Source: Halorussus marinus (GTDB lineage Archaea; Halobacteriota; Halobacteria; Halobacteriales; Haladaptataceae). From it: a DNA stretch of 64,000 nt. Of this stretch, positions 17,780 through 26,113 are shown one piece after another. The position numbers were made by a program, and so were the translations under genes. The DNA lies in contig NZ_SBIV01000010.1 of assembly GCF_004765795.1 (NCBI RefSeq), positions 1-64,000 of the forward strand, given 5' to 3'. Below the pieces are notes generated by a model. It saw nothing but the letters and a program-made list of their open reading frames with translations. It was not told where the DNA came from and did not search any database. How positions within the stretch are numbered: position 1 is the first letter of the stretch; each line of letters starts with the position of its first letter.

Positions 17780-18150
17780 GCGTCCGGATCGTAGGGGTGG
17801 ACGTCGTCGACCGCCGGCGCGCCGACCGCGAGAACCCGAAGCGTCTCGGTCGCGTCCGCGGGGTTGAACGCCCGCTGGGGGCTGTCGGGCTCGACGACGA
17901 ACAGTTCGTCCTCGTCGGCGACCAGTTCGCCGTCGGGAGTCTCGACGTGGAGCGCCCCGGAGACGACGTAGAACAGTTCCTCCTGGTCGTCGTGGTAGTG
18001 GTACGCCAGCGGAATCTGGTCGCCGGGGGCCGCCTCGTAGAGGTTGACCGCCGCGTTCTCCAGCCCCGCGAGGTCGCCGAGCGCGCGCTGGACGCACGGT
18101 CGATCGGGCGTCGGGTCGACCGACGACGGGTCGATGACGTGGTATCCCAT
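17776..18150 (-). CDS. Cupin-domain protein
   Basis: A 124-residue single-domain cupin. Motif 1 includes YHYHDDQEELFYVVSG with His, His and Glu metal ligands, and motif 2 is the EDELFVVEPDSPQRAFNP region. Such proteins bind a metal and a small ligand and may be enzymes or sensors. I chose the ATG at 18150 because a clear TATA box (GTATTTAAAC on the minus strand, about 18170-18179) places transcription start at or just before it, giving a leaderless mRNA. The longer open frame upstream is Arg-rich and non-coding in character. Confidence 0.8.
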   Translation of the reverse strand: MGYHVIDPSSVDPTPDRPCVQRALGDLAGLENAAVNLYEAAPGDQIPLAYHYHDDQEELFYVVSGALHVETPDGELVADEDELFVVEPDSPQRAFNPADATETLRVLAVGAPAVDDVHPYDPDA

Positions 18151-18291
18151 GTGTGACCACAGTTCGCAGGAGTTTAAATACCCTCGGACGCCGAGAGCCC
18201 CCGCGGGCGCCTCGCGGGCCGGCCGCGCGAGCCCTCGAAACCGCCGAAACCTTAAGAGTCGACGCGTCCAACGATCGGACACGACTCACAC

Positions 18292-18519
18292 ATGGACGAC
18301 AAGCGAACCGAGGCGTGTGGTCGGTGTTCGATGACCGCCGTCGTCTCGATGACGACCGACGACGGCGAGCGCGAATCCGCCGGGCACAACCCCTTCGACG
18401 GCGAGCGCATCGAGGTCGAGGAGGCCGAGTTGAAGGCGGTCAACCGCCACGTCGTCTTGCTCGGGCGGCTCAAGCGCCGACTCGACGAGATGGCGACCCG
18501 GCTGACGTACGGTCGCTGA
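18292..18519 (+). CDS. Small conserved CxxC protein
   Basis: A 75-residue charged protein with one CGRC pair near the N-terminus (residues 9-12) and a basic helical C-terminus (LLGRLKRRLDEMATRLTYGR). A TATA-like CTTAAGAG lies about 40 nt before the ATG. It diverges from the cupin operon. The single CxxC would need dimerisation to bind zinc, or may be redox active. I do not recognise the family. Confidence 0.6.
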   Translation: MDDKRTEACGRCSMTAVVSMTTDDGERESAGHNPFDGERIEVEEAELKAVNRHVVLLGRLKRRLDEMATRLTYGR

Positions 18520-18537
18520 GGGCGGTTCGACCCGGCC

Positions 18538-19920
18538 TCAGCCGCCGCCCACCGCGACCGACAGGTTTCGCTCCGCGACGGTCACGTTCGTCCCGCGCAC
18601 GAACTCGTCGGGGCCGGCGAGCACGACCGTCCACTCCTCGCCCGGCGACCGGACGTCGATCGTCGCGCCGTCGACCGTCCAGGTCCCGTTCGCGGCGGGC
18701 GCGCGCGCGTCGAGCGACGCCGCGAACGCCGCGGCGAACTCGCTGGCGTTCGCCGCGTCGTCCCACCGCAACGCCCACACGTAGCTCGCGTTGCCGGACG
18801 CGCGCCGGAACGTGTACAGCGTATCGTTGCCCCAGCCGGCGGCCCCGCGGACGGCGCGCGACTCGCCGAGCCCGTTTTCGAGCGCGGTCCGGACGAACGC
18901 CTCGCCGAGGGTGTCGGTCCCGACCTGCCGCCAAGCCGACCCGGTGGCGTTCGCGGTCGCGGGGAGCGACCGGGCGGGTTCGGCTCCGGGCGGGTAGCCG
19001 TGGAGCACCTGTTCGCTCGTCCGGGGCGGTCGCTCGTAGACCGCCGCCAGCCGGGCGGGCGAGTCGATCCGGCTCGCGACGTAGCGGTGGCCGGCGATGT
19101 ACTGGCGGTTCGCGTACCGCTGGCGGCTCCCGGGCGCGAGCCGGCGGTCGTACGCGGTGTAGAACTCGGAGTTGAGCCGGTCGCCGTCGGCGTAGCGCCG
19201 GAGGTACGCGTCGGTCGCGAACACCGCCGCGCCCTCTATCACGCTCCGGACCACGAAGCTGGTGTCCGTAGTCGATCGCGGGAGCGCGCGCCGGAGTTCG
19301 GCGCTCCGGCGGTTCTTGAACTGGACGTAGTGGACGTACTCGTGGGCCAACACCCACTCGATCGAGGCGGCGGTGTGGTTCGCCGGCGGGTACAGCCGGA
19401 TGCCGCCGAACAGAGTGGTGATGCCGTTGGGAATCCGGCGGCGCTCCGACCGGGTGAGAGTCGACTCGAACTCGACGCCCGCGAGCTTCCAGAACCGGTA
19501 GAGATGAGGTCGACGGTCGGGGTCGGCAGTCGTGTTGTCCGTCGGAGTCTCGTCGGTCGCGTCGGTAGCCGTCGTCTCGTTGTCGAACCGGTCGACGACG
19601 TGTACGTACTCCGGCGGGGTGACGTTGGTGCCGAGAACGCGCTGGACGCGGGCGAAGACCCGCGTCTGGTTCACCGGTAGCGGCGCGCCCCGGGCCTCGA
19701 TGGTGTCGTCGTCGCTGTCGGCCGTGCGAGTCTCGCCCGTCGTCGTTTCGGCCGGGTCCGACGCCGTCGGCTGTTCGGTGGCGGTGCCCGGCGCCGCCGT
19801 CTCGGAGGGCCGGTCGGCGACGGCACGCTCTTGGTCGCTGACAGCGGTCGGGGCGGTACAGCCGGCGGTCACCAGCAACGCGGCGACGAGTAATGTCGCC
19901 GTCCGGGAAGACGCGGCCAT
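18538..19920 (-). CDS. Hvo_1808-type surface lipoprotein with HExxH motif
   Basis: A 460-residue lipoprotein: residues 1-20 are a signal peptide and the lipobox TAGC places the lipidated Cys at 21. A Thr/Ser/Asp-rich linker follows (about 25-80). The main domain carries HEYVH with His193, Glu194 and His197 (an HExxH zinc-protease-like motif) and resembles the haloarchaeal Hvo_1808 surface-protein family. Protease activity is plausible but unproved. The protein should sit on the outer face of the membrane. Its start follows the upstream lipoprotein stop by one base, so the two form an operon. Confidence 0.75.
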   Translation of the reverse strand: MAASSRTATLLVAALLVTAGCTAPTAVSDQERAVADRPSETAAPGTATEQPTASDPAETTTGETRTADSDDDTIEARGAPLPVNQTRVFARVQRVLGTNVTPPEYVHVVDRFDNETTATDATDETPTDNTTADPDRRPHLYRFWKLAGVEFESTLTRSERRRIPNGITTLFGGIRLYPPANHTAASIEWVLAHEYVHYVQFKNRRSAELRRALPRSTTDTSFVVRSVIEGAAVFATDAYLRRYADGDRLNSEFYTAYDRRLAPGSRQRYANRQYIAGHRYVASRIDSPARLAAVYERPPRTSEQVLHGYPPGAEPARSLPATANATGSAWRQVGTDTLGEAFVRTALENGLGESRAVRGAAGWGNDTLYTFRRASGNASYVWALRWDDAANASEFAAAFAASLDARAPAANGTWTVDGATIDVRSPGEEWTVVLAGPDEFVRGTNVTVAERNLSVAVGGG

Positions 19921-19921
19921 G

Positions 19922-20932
19922 TCAGGCGGTCGTCGTCTGATCGGCGGTCGTGTTTCGGGCGGTCGTCTCCTCGGTCGTCGTGTTCAGTTGGTCGTCGAGC
20001 GAGACGGCCGTCTCGGCCGCCGCCGGGAGTTCGACCGACACGTCGTCGCCGTAGCCCGAAAAGCGGAGCCGGAGTTCCTGGTGGAGGTCCATCTCCTGAC
20101 CGCGGACGGACACGGTGGAGTTGATCGACGTGTCGGACTTGACCGGGAGGTGGGTGTCTTTCGCGATCCAGTACGTGACCGAGACGTTCTCGACCGTGCC
20201 GACCTGCCTGTTGGTCACGTTGGCCGAGAGGTTGGCGTACCGCTCCGGATCGGGGGCGGCCCTCAGGACGTAGGTTTCGGTACCGTCGACCGTCTGTTCG
20301 CCCACCAACTCGGCGCTCGAGATGTTCAGGAGTTCGCGCTGTCGGGTGAGCGTGTCGAGGGCCGACCACCGCTGGGAGAAGTTACCCGAGAGGTTCTGGC
20401 GGACCCACTTCGAGGAGAACGTCCGGGTGAACTGCGGGCTCCGCTGGTAGAGCGTCCGATCCACCACGTAGGTCGAGACGGTGCTCGACCGGCCGGCCAC
20501 TCGGGCGGTCCGGTTGATGCGGAGTTCGCGGTCGAGTCGGTTCACCGCGCCGGTCGAGTTGGTGACCGTCCGGCGCCGGACGTTGTTCGACGAGACGACG
20601 GTGTCGATGTGGGCGCCGATGCGGTACGTCTCGACGTCGGCCATCGCCGAGACGCCGGTCCGCTTGACAGCGGTGGCGTTCGCCGACGACGCGGAGATCG
20701 TGTCGTCGGTCGCGGCGGAGTCGGTCTGCGTCTCGGTAGCCGCGGTCGCGTCGGTCGCGGCGGAGTCGGTCGCGGCGGAGTCGGTCGCGGCGGAGTCGGT
20801 CGTGGTTTCGAGGTCGGTCGTGGTTTCGAGGTCGGTCGTGGTCCCGGGGTCGGTCCCGCCGCCCGAACAGCCCGCCAGAACGACGAGCGCGGCCAACAGG
20901 AAGGCGATGAACGCGTTCCGTGGACGTGACAT
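19922..20932 (-). CDS. Surface lipoprotein with Thr/Ala repeat linker, LolA-like
   Basis: A 336-residue lipoprotein. The lipobox is VLAGC with Cys22. Residues 30-75 are a low-complexity linker made of repeated TDLETT and DSAAT units. The rest is beta-rich, with VETYRIGAHIDTVVSS, RRTVTNSTGAVNRLDRELRIN and YWIAKDTHLPVKSDT, resembling LolA/LppX-like half-barrel proteins that carry lipids. Several NxS/T sequons suit an external glycosylated protein. I chose the ATG at 20932 because the signal peptide starts there. It is the first gene of a two-lipoprotein operon. Confidence 0.75.
   Translation of the reverse strand: MSRPRNAFIAFLLAALVVLAGCSGGGTDPGTTTDLETTTDLETTTDSAATDSAATDSAATDATAATETQTDSAATDDTISASSANATAVKRTGVSAMADVETYRIGAHIDTVVSSNNVRRRTVTNSTGAVNRLDRELRINRTARVAGRSSTVSTYVVDRTLYQRSPQFTRTFSSKWVRQNLSGNFSQRWSALDTLTRQRELLNISSAELVGEQTVDGTETYVLRAAPDPERYANLSANVTNRQVGTVENVSVTYWIAKDTHLPVKSDTSINSTVSVRGQEMDLHQELRLRFSGYGDDVSVELPAAAETAVSLDDQLNTTTEETTARNTTADQTTTA
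20751..20846. repeat. Short in-frame tandem repeats in lipoprotein linker
   Basis: Three perfect 15-bp units (TCGGTCGCGGCGGAG) span 20751-20795. Two perfect 18-bp units (TCGGTCGTGGTTTCGAGG) follow at 20796-20831 with a third, diverged copy after. Both unit lengths are multiples of three, so changes in copy number keep the frame and only alter linker length. Confidence 0.85.
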
Positions 20933-21172
20933 TCGGAAAGTGGTCGGTTCCTGACAGCATAAAAGCTCCGATTGCGCAACCGACGCGACGTTCACGCGCC
21001 GGATCGGCGGGAGAGTGACATCCCAAACCGCCGGAGGACGGAACGGGGCATCGATAGCCCGACTCTCGCGGCCGGGGCAGGCGAGCGCCCCGCGTCATCG
21101 GTAGTCGCTACGGCGGGGCGCCGGCGAGGGACAAAAGATAAACCCGCCCGCGCCTTACGGTCGCCGACCAGA

Positions 21173-21859
21173 ATGGAAGAAAGCGTTTCGGGCTTCAAGC
21201 TCCGCGGGAACTGGGGCGACATCGTCGAACACGGGGAGCGCATCACCGAAGCCCTCCGCGAGGCCGACGCCTCCGGCGACGCGTACGAGGAGTGGGACGA
21301 GTGGCGACCCAAGCACCACGAGCGACTCGGCGAGGACGTCTCGGAGAAGACCTCCGAGCAGGCCTCGGTCGCCGAGGGCAAAGGCGAACAGGAAGGAAAG
21401 GCTCCCGACGACGACCTCAAGACCGCGGGCGAGAAGATCAGCGAATCCTACGAGAAACTCGAAGAGGAGAAAACCGACGAGGCCGTCGACAAGTGGCAAG
21501 ACTCGGTCAACTACGTCGCGCGGGCCGCCGACTCCGCGAGCCGAAAGGCGATCCGGAAGGTCGAGGACACCGTCTACCAGAAGGTGATGACCCGGCTCGC
21601 GCCCTACTACTTCGACAACGACCTCATCAGCGCCAACGTCCAGCGGGTCGGCCGCGGCGACGGCGAACCCGAGTTCGTCTTCGAGGTCAACGTCAACGAC
21701 GACGACCTCAAGGAGATGGTCTCCGAGAAGCTCGCGGACTACGAGAGCGAGATCGACCGCTGGCACGTCGACACCGAGAAGCGCACCGACACCGTCGAGG
21801 CCGCCGAGGGCGTCGAGCCTCCGGCCGAGCCCGAGGAGTCGACGCCCAACACGAACTGA
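21173..21859 (+). CDS. DUF5828-like conserved haloarchaeal protein
   Basis: A 228-residue acidic soluble protein beginning MEESVSGFKLRGNWGDIVEHGERI. A long charged helical middle (about 55-125) contains KISESYEKLEEEKTDEAVDKWQDSVNY, and an alpha/beta C-terminal part ends in a Pro/Glu-rich tail. It resembles the haloarchaeal DUF5828 family, which has no known function. I chose the ATG at 21173 because the frame upstream is Arg-rich and lacks coding character. Confidence 0.75.
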   Translation: MEESVSGFKLRGNWGDIVEHGERITEALREADASGDAYEEWDEWRPKHHERLGEDVSEKTSEQASVAEGKGEQEGKAPDDDLKTAGEKISESYEKLEEEKTDEAVDKWQDSVNYVARAADSASRKAIRKVEDTVYQKVMTRLAPYYFDNDLISANVQRVGRGDGEPEFVFEVNVNDDDLKEMVSEKLADYESEIDRWHVDTEKRTDTVEAAEGVEPPAEPEESTPNTN

Positions 21860-21942
21860 CCGCCCGGGCGTGCCAACGGGCTCGCACGGAGAGTTCGGCC
21901 GCAGGCCGGTACACTATTCTATCGCCGGTGATAGGTTGAGAT

Positions 21943-23130
21943 ATGGTCGCGAGCGGCGTCGTCACGTTGGTAATCGCTGGCATCGCTAGCCTGTTCATGG
22001 CGTGGGCCATCGGCGCGGGATCGTCGGGGTCCACCCCGTTCGCGCCGGCGGTCGGCGCGAACGCCATCTCGGTGATGCGGGCGGGGTTTCTGGTCGGACT
22101 GCTCGGGTTCGGGGGTGCGGTCTTGCAGGGCGCAAGCGTCTCGGAGGCGGTCGGGACCGAGCTCATCGGCGGCGTCGAGCTCACCGCGATCGCCGCGACG
22201 ACGGGGCTGCTCGTCGCGGCCGCGCTGGTCGCGTTCGGCGTTTTCACCGGCTATCCGATCGCGACCGCGTTCACCGTCACGGGCGCCATCGTCGGCGTGG
22301 GGCTGGCGATGGGCGGCGAGCCCGCGTGGGCGAAGTACCGCCAGATCTCGGCGCTGTGGATCCTGACCCCGTTCGTCGGGAGCGCGTTCGCCTACACCAC
22401 CGCCAAGCTGCTCCGGTCCGAACGCACCGCCGAGCGGGTCGTGATCCCGCTTCTGGGCGGGTTCGTCGGCCTCATCATCGCCAACATCAAGTTCGCGATT
22501 CTGGGACCGGGCGACGCGAGCCGGTCGATCGCCCAGAGCGCCGCGGCGAGCCTCGACCTCGCGACGGTCGCGGGGCTCGATCTCGGACAGGTCCTCGCCT
22601 CGCTCGCAATCGGCGGGGCCGCCGCCGGGTTGCTCTTCGCGGACGTGAACAGCGACCTCGAAGCCGGACAGCGTCACTTCCTGCTCGCGCTCGGGAGCCT
22701 CGTCGCGTTCTCGGCCGGCGGATCGCAGGTCGGGCTCGCCATCGGACCGCTGGTCCCGCTGTTGGACCCGTTCGAGATCCCGCTGGTCCCGGTGCTGGTC
22801 GGAGGCGGACTCGGCCTGCTCGCGGGTTCGTGGACCGGTGCGCCCCGCATGATCAAGGCCATCGCGCAGGATTACTCGGCGCTCGGGCCCCGGCGCTCGA
22901 TCGCGGCGCTCATCCCCTCGTTCGCGATCGCGCAGGTCGCGGTCTTTTTCGGGATTCCGGTGTCGTTCAACGAGATTATCGTCAGCGCGATCGTCGGGAG
23001 CGGCTACGCCGCGGAGGGCGGCGGCGTGAGCCGCCGGAAGATGGGCTTTACCGTGCTCGCGTGGCTCGGCTCGCTGGTGTTGGCGATAGCGGTCGGCTAC
23101 GGCGCGTTCGCGGCGATACGGATGGTGTGA
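21943..23130 (+). CDS. pitA: Pit-family inorganic phosphate permease
   Basis: A 395-residue membrane protein with about 10-11 helices and the internal inverted duplication of Pit transporters. The signature region in the first half is FAPAVGANAISVMRAGFLVG, with TGYPIATAFTVTGAIVGVGLA after it; the second half has a corresponding ISVSFNEIIVSAIVGSGY-like segment near residues 345-365. Members carry phosphate, often as a metal-phosphate complex, driven by H+ or Na+. No PhoU-like gene follows. It stands alone between DUF5828 and the CorC-like gene. Confidence 0.85.
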   Translation: MVASGVVTLVIAGIASLFMAWAIGAGSSGSTPFAPAVGANAISVMRAGFLVGLLGFGGAVLQGASVSEAVGTELIGGVELTAIAATTGLLVAAALVAFGVFTGYPIATAFTVTGAIVGVGLAMGGEPAWAKYRQISALWILTPFVGSAFAYTTAKLLRSERTAERVVIPLLGGFVGLIIANIKFAILGPGDASRSIAQSAAASLDLATVAGLDLGQVLASLAIGGAAAGLLFADVNSDLEAGQRHFLLALGSLVAFSAGGSQVGLAIGPLVPLLDPFEIPLVPVLVGGGLGLLAGSWTGAPRMIKAIAQDYSALGPRRSIAALIPSFAIAQVAVFFGIPVSFNEIIVSAIVGSGYAAEGGGVSRRKMGFTVLAWLGSLVLAIAVGYGAFAAIRMV

Positions 23131-23160
23131 GAAGACCGATCGCAGTCGGGACGCTCGCGG

Positions 23161-24564
23161 TCACCCCTCGGTTTCGACGCCGTCTTCCAGTTCGGATTCG
23201 GCGTCGCCGTCGACTTCCTCGCGCTCGGCCGGGTCGAGTTTCGTCACGCGGGCCTTCATGATCCGGGTGTTCTCGACCTGATCGACGTGGAGGCGGACCC
23301 CGTCGTAGGTGATGTCTTCGCCCTCCTCGACCAGCCGGCCCGCTCGGTTGAAGATGAACCCCGCGATGGTCTCGAACTCCTCGCCCTCGGGGAGATCGAT
23401 GTCGAGTGCCTCGTTGACCTCGTCGATGTTGAGTTCGCCCTGCACGATGACGGTGTCGTCGTCGACGTACTCGACCGGCTCTTCTTCCTCGCCTTCGAGG
23501 ATGTCGCCGACGATCTCCTCGACCATGTCCTCCATCGTCACCAGCCCCTCCGTGGTGCCGAACTCGTCGATGACGATGACCATCTGCATCCGGTTCTCGC
23601 GCATCTCGGTCAGCAGTTCGTCGACGTTCTTGCTCTCGGGGACGTGGAGCGTGGGCTGGATGACATCTTCGAGCGAGAGGTCGTCGTTCTCTCCGTACGT
23701 GTTCTCCCGGACGAGGTCCCGGATGTGGATGATGCCGATGACGTTGTCGAGGCTCCCCTCGTAGACCGGGACGCGCTCGTGGCCGCTCTGGACCAGCGTC
23801 TCGATGGCCTCGTCGATGCTGGCGGTCTTGGACACCGCGGTCATGTCGAGTCGCGGGGTCATCACCTCCTTGGCGATGGTGTTGTTGAACCGGAAGATGC
23901 GCTGGAGCATCTCGCGCTCGTCCTCTTCGAGGACGCCCTCGCGCTCGCCGGTCTCGATCATGTCCTGAATCTCGTCGCGGGTGACGTACGAACTCTCGAT
24001 TGCCGACCCGCCGCCGGTGACCTGATTGATAACGCGAGTGAGATAATCGAAGAAGACGACCAGCGGGAGCAGGAAGTACTCGGAGTACTTCAGGGGTCTG
24101 GCGATGCGAAGCGACCACGACTCGGTGTTCTCGACCGCGTAGGACTTGGGCGCGCTCTCGCCGAACAGCAAGACGAGCGCGGTGATGCCGAAGGTGGCGA
24201 CCGCGACCGCCTCCCCCTGCGAGAGGTGGAACGCGAGCACCCCGGTCGCGATCGACGACATCGCGATGTTGACGATGTTGTTGCCGACCAGAATGGTGAC
24301 CAGCAGTCGGTGGGGGTCGCTCTTGAGCGCGGCGACGGTGTCGGCGCCCGGCATCCCGTCCTCGACCAGCGCGTCGACCCGGTGTTTCGGGAGCGAGAAC
24401 ATCGCGATTTCCGACGACGAGAAAAACGCCGAGAGCCCGATGAGAACGAGGATAGCGACTGCTCCGAGCCACGTCAGGAGCCCCTCCGTGAGGGTGACCC
24501 CGAGGATCTCGGCGGCGGGGGTCGCCTGCGCGAGCGCGAGTAGGGGTATCTGGGGAGACACCAT
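23161..24564 (-). CDS. CNNM/CorC-type membrane protein (DUF21, CBS pair, CorC_HlyC)
   Basis: A 467-residue protein. Residues 30-205 are the DUF21 (CNNM) membrane domain with FFSSSEIAMFSLPKHRVDALVE and LLVTILVGNNIVNIAMSSI. A CBS pair follows (about 230-350; VMTPRLDMTAVSKTASIDEAIE and VDELLTEMRENRMQMVIVIDEFG). A C-terminal CorC_HlyC domain spans about 365-445. The family transports or regulates Mg2+ or other divalent cations; nucleotide binding to the CBS pair may gate it. Older annotation calls it haemolysin, which is misleading. The gene is convergent with pitA. Confidence 0.9.
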   Translation of the reverse strand: MVSPQIPLLALAQATPAAEILGVTLTEGLLTWLGAVAILVLIGLSAFFSSSEIAMFSLPKHRVDALVEDGMPGADTVAALKSDPHRLLVTILVGNNIVNIAMSSIATGVLAFHLSQGEAVAVATFGITALVLLFGESAPKSYAVENTESWSLRIARPLKYSEYFLLPLVVFFDYLTRVINQVTGGGSAIESSYVTRDEIQDMIETGEREGVLEEDEREMLQRIFRFNNTIAKEVMTPRLDMTAVSKTASIDEAIETLVQSGHERVPVYEGSLDNVIGIIHIRDLVRENTYGENDDLSLEDVIQPTLHVPESKNVDELLTEMRENRMQMVIVIDEFGTTEGLVTMEDMVEEIVGDILEGEEEEPVEYVDDDTVIVQGELNIDEVNEALDIDLPEGEEFETIAGFIFNRAGRLVEEGEDITYDGVRLHVDQVENTRIMKARVTKLDPAEREEVDGDAESELEDGVETEG

Positions 24565-24677
24565 TTAACAGTCCATCTTCACAGTCGGAAGGATTAACTC
24601 TTTATTCTTTTCCCCGGATAGGACTTCGAACTGCCGGGAGCGAAGACCTTACACCCGCTTCGGTCCAATCGTCGTCT

Positions 24678-24947
24678 ATGAGCCACTCGACCGACGATCC
24701 GTCGATCACCCTGTATCGCTTGCAGGCGTGTCCGTACTGCGAGCGCGTCGTCCGCAAACTCGACGAGTACGGTCTCGACTACCGATCGCGGTTCGTCGAG
24801 CCGATGCACAGCGACCGCAACGCGGTCAAGCGCGCCAGCGGCAAGCGGTCGGTCCCCGCCATCGTCGACGAGTCGACCGGCGTCACGATGAGCGAGAGCG
24901 GGAACATCGTCGAGTACCTCGACCGGACCTACGGAGGGGCCGAGTAA
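24678..24947 (+). CDS. Glutaredoxin / GST N-terminal thioredoxin-fold protein
   Basis: An 89-residue protein with a thioredoxin fold and the dithiol site CPYC (Cys18 and Cys21). The cis-Pro segment is SVPAI and the end ESGNIVEYLDRTYG resembles a GST N-terminal domain. It probably reduces disulfides with gamma-glutamylcysteine or another low-mass thiol used by haloarchaea. Its TAA overlaps the ATG of the next gene by one base, so the peroxiredoxin-like protein downstream is co-translated. Confidence 0.85.
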   Translation: MSHSTDDPSITLYRLQACPYCERVVRKLDEYGLDYRSRFVEPMHSDRNAVKRASGKRSVPAIVDESTGVTMSESGNIVEYLDRTYGGAE

Positions 24948-25459
24948 TGGTCGAGTTCGACGTCGTCGACCTCCCCGAGACCGATCACGTCGCCGAGGGC
25001 GACACCGCGCCGGACTTCACTCGACCGCTGGTCACCGACGAGTACTGGGAGGACGCCGCGCTGTCGGACCTCGCCGAGGAGGGGCCGGTACTGCTCGTGT
25101 TCTACCCGATGGACGGCGCCTTTCCCGCGACGTACGTCTGGAACGAACTGCGCGACCGGGCGTGGGAGGACGACTACGACGTGACGGTCGTCGGCCTGTC
25201 GATCTCCGACCCGTACGCCCACAAACAGCTCGTCGAGGAGCGCGGGATGGACTACCGGCTGTTCTCGGACCCCCAGAACGGGGTCGCCGAGTCGTACGGC
25301 GTCGTCCACGACCTCGACGGGATGGCGGGCGTGAGCGAGCCCCGGCCCGCGGCGTTCCTGCTCGACGAGGACCGGACCGTCGAGTACGCGTGGGTCGCCG
25401 AGGAGTGGCCCGACTTCCCCGACTACGACGAGATCGAGGCGGCGCTCGACGCCGCGTAG
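24947..25459 (+). CDS. Peroxiredoxin-fold protein lacking all cysteines
   Basis: A 170-residue protein with the AhpC/TSA peroxiredoxin fold: GDTAPDFTRPL near residue 18, the first core strand VLLVFYPMD (48-56), a DVTVVGLSISDPYAHK segment, and AAFLLDEDRTVEYAWVAEEWPDFPDYDE at the end. In active peroxiredoxins a peroxidatic Cys follows the FYP element in a PxxxTxxC motif. Here the stretch reads GAFPATYVW, and the whole protein contains no Cys. It cannot use the usual chemistry and may be structural, regulatory or a partner of the glutaredoxin it is coupled to. Confidence 0.8.
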   Translation: MVEFDVVDLPETDHVAEGDTAPDFTRPLVTDEYWEDAALSDLAEEGPVLLVFYPMDGAFPATYVWNELRDRAWEDDYDVTVVGLSISDPYAHKQLVEERGMDYRLFSDPQNGVAESYGVVHDLDGMAGVSEPRPAAFLLDEDRTVEYAWVAEEWPDFPDYDEIEAALDAA

Positions 25460-25478
25460 CGTTCTCGACCGACGCGCC

Positions 25479-25483
25479 TTTTT
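25479..25483 (+). terminator. T-run terminator after peroxiredoxin-like gene
   Basis: Five T residues lie 20 nt after the stop, in a G+C-rich setting. It may end the two-gene redox transcript, but the run could equally be part of the promoter of the next gene. Confidence 0.3.
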
Positions 25484-25507
25484 CGCCCGGACACGAACCG
25501 TCTCCCG

Positions 25508-26113
25508 ATGAGTCTCGACCCCGAGGACGTCGACCGGGCCGCGACCGCGATCCGGAACGGCGAACTCGTCGTCTACCCGACCGAGACGGTGTACGGGCTC
25601 GGCGCGGACGCGCTCGACGAGTCGGCGATCGAGCGCGTCTTCGAGGCCAAGCGGCGGTCCCGCGACAAGCCGGTGTCGCTTGGGGTGCCCAGCCCGGACG
25701 CCGCGCTGGAGTACGTCCGGGCGACCGACCGCGAGCGCCGGTTCATGCGGGAGTTTCTGCCCGGACCGGTGACCGTGCTCTGCGAGAAGCGCCCGACGGT
25801 CCCCGACGTGCTGACCGCCGGGCGCGACCGGGTCGGCGTCCGAGTGCCCGACCACGAGGACGCGCTGGCGCTCCTCGAAGCGGTCGCCCCCATCACGGCC
25901 ACCAGCGCGAACGTCAGCGGGCGACCGAGCGCGACCCGCGCCGCCGAGCTGGACGACGAGATCCGCGAGGCCGCCGCGGCGGTGCTGGACGGGGGCGAGA
26001 CCGGCGGGACCGGGAGCACCGTCGTGAACGTCGAGACCGACGAGATCCACCGACGCGGACCAAGCGCCGACCGGATCGAGTCGTGGCTGGCGACCGACTC
26101 AGAGGCCGAGTAG
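25508..26113 (+). CDS. L-threonylcarbamoyladenylate synthase (Sua5/YrdC)
   Basis: A 201-residue single YrdC domain that makes threonylcarbamoyl-AMP from Thr, bicarbonate and ATP, the first step of t6A tRNA modification. Motifs include VVYPTETVYGLGADALDESAI near the N-terminus, KRRSRDKPVSLGV with substrate-binding Lys and Arg, LPGPVTVL, and TSANVSGRPSA. It lacks the extra C-terminal Sua5 domain, so it is of the short YrdC type. The last 15 bp overlap the 3' end of the convergent Cas4-like gene. Confidence 0.9.
   Translation: MSLDPEDVDRAATAIRNGELVVYPTETVYGLGADALDESAIERVFEAKRRSRDKPVSLGVPSPDAALEYVRATDRERRFMREFLPGPVTVLCEKRPTVPDVLTAGRDRVGVRVPDHEDALALLEAVAPITATSANVSGRPSATRAAELDDEIREAAAAVLDGGETGGTGSTVVNVETDEIHRRGPSADRIESWLATDSEAE

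Noticed and set aside
23161-24564. Haemolysin
   Set aside because: The DUF21-CBS-CorC layout is that of cation transport proteins. The haemolysin label comes from an old annotation and is not supported by the sequence.
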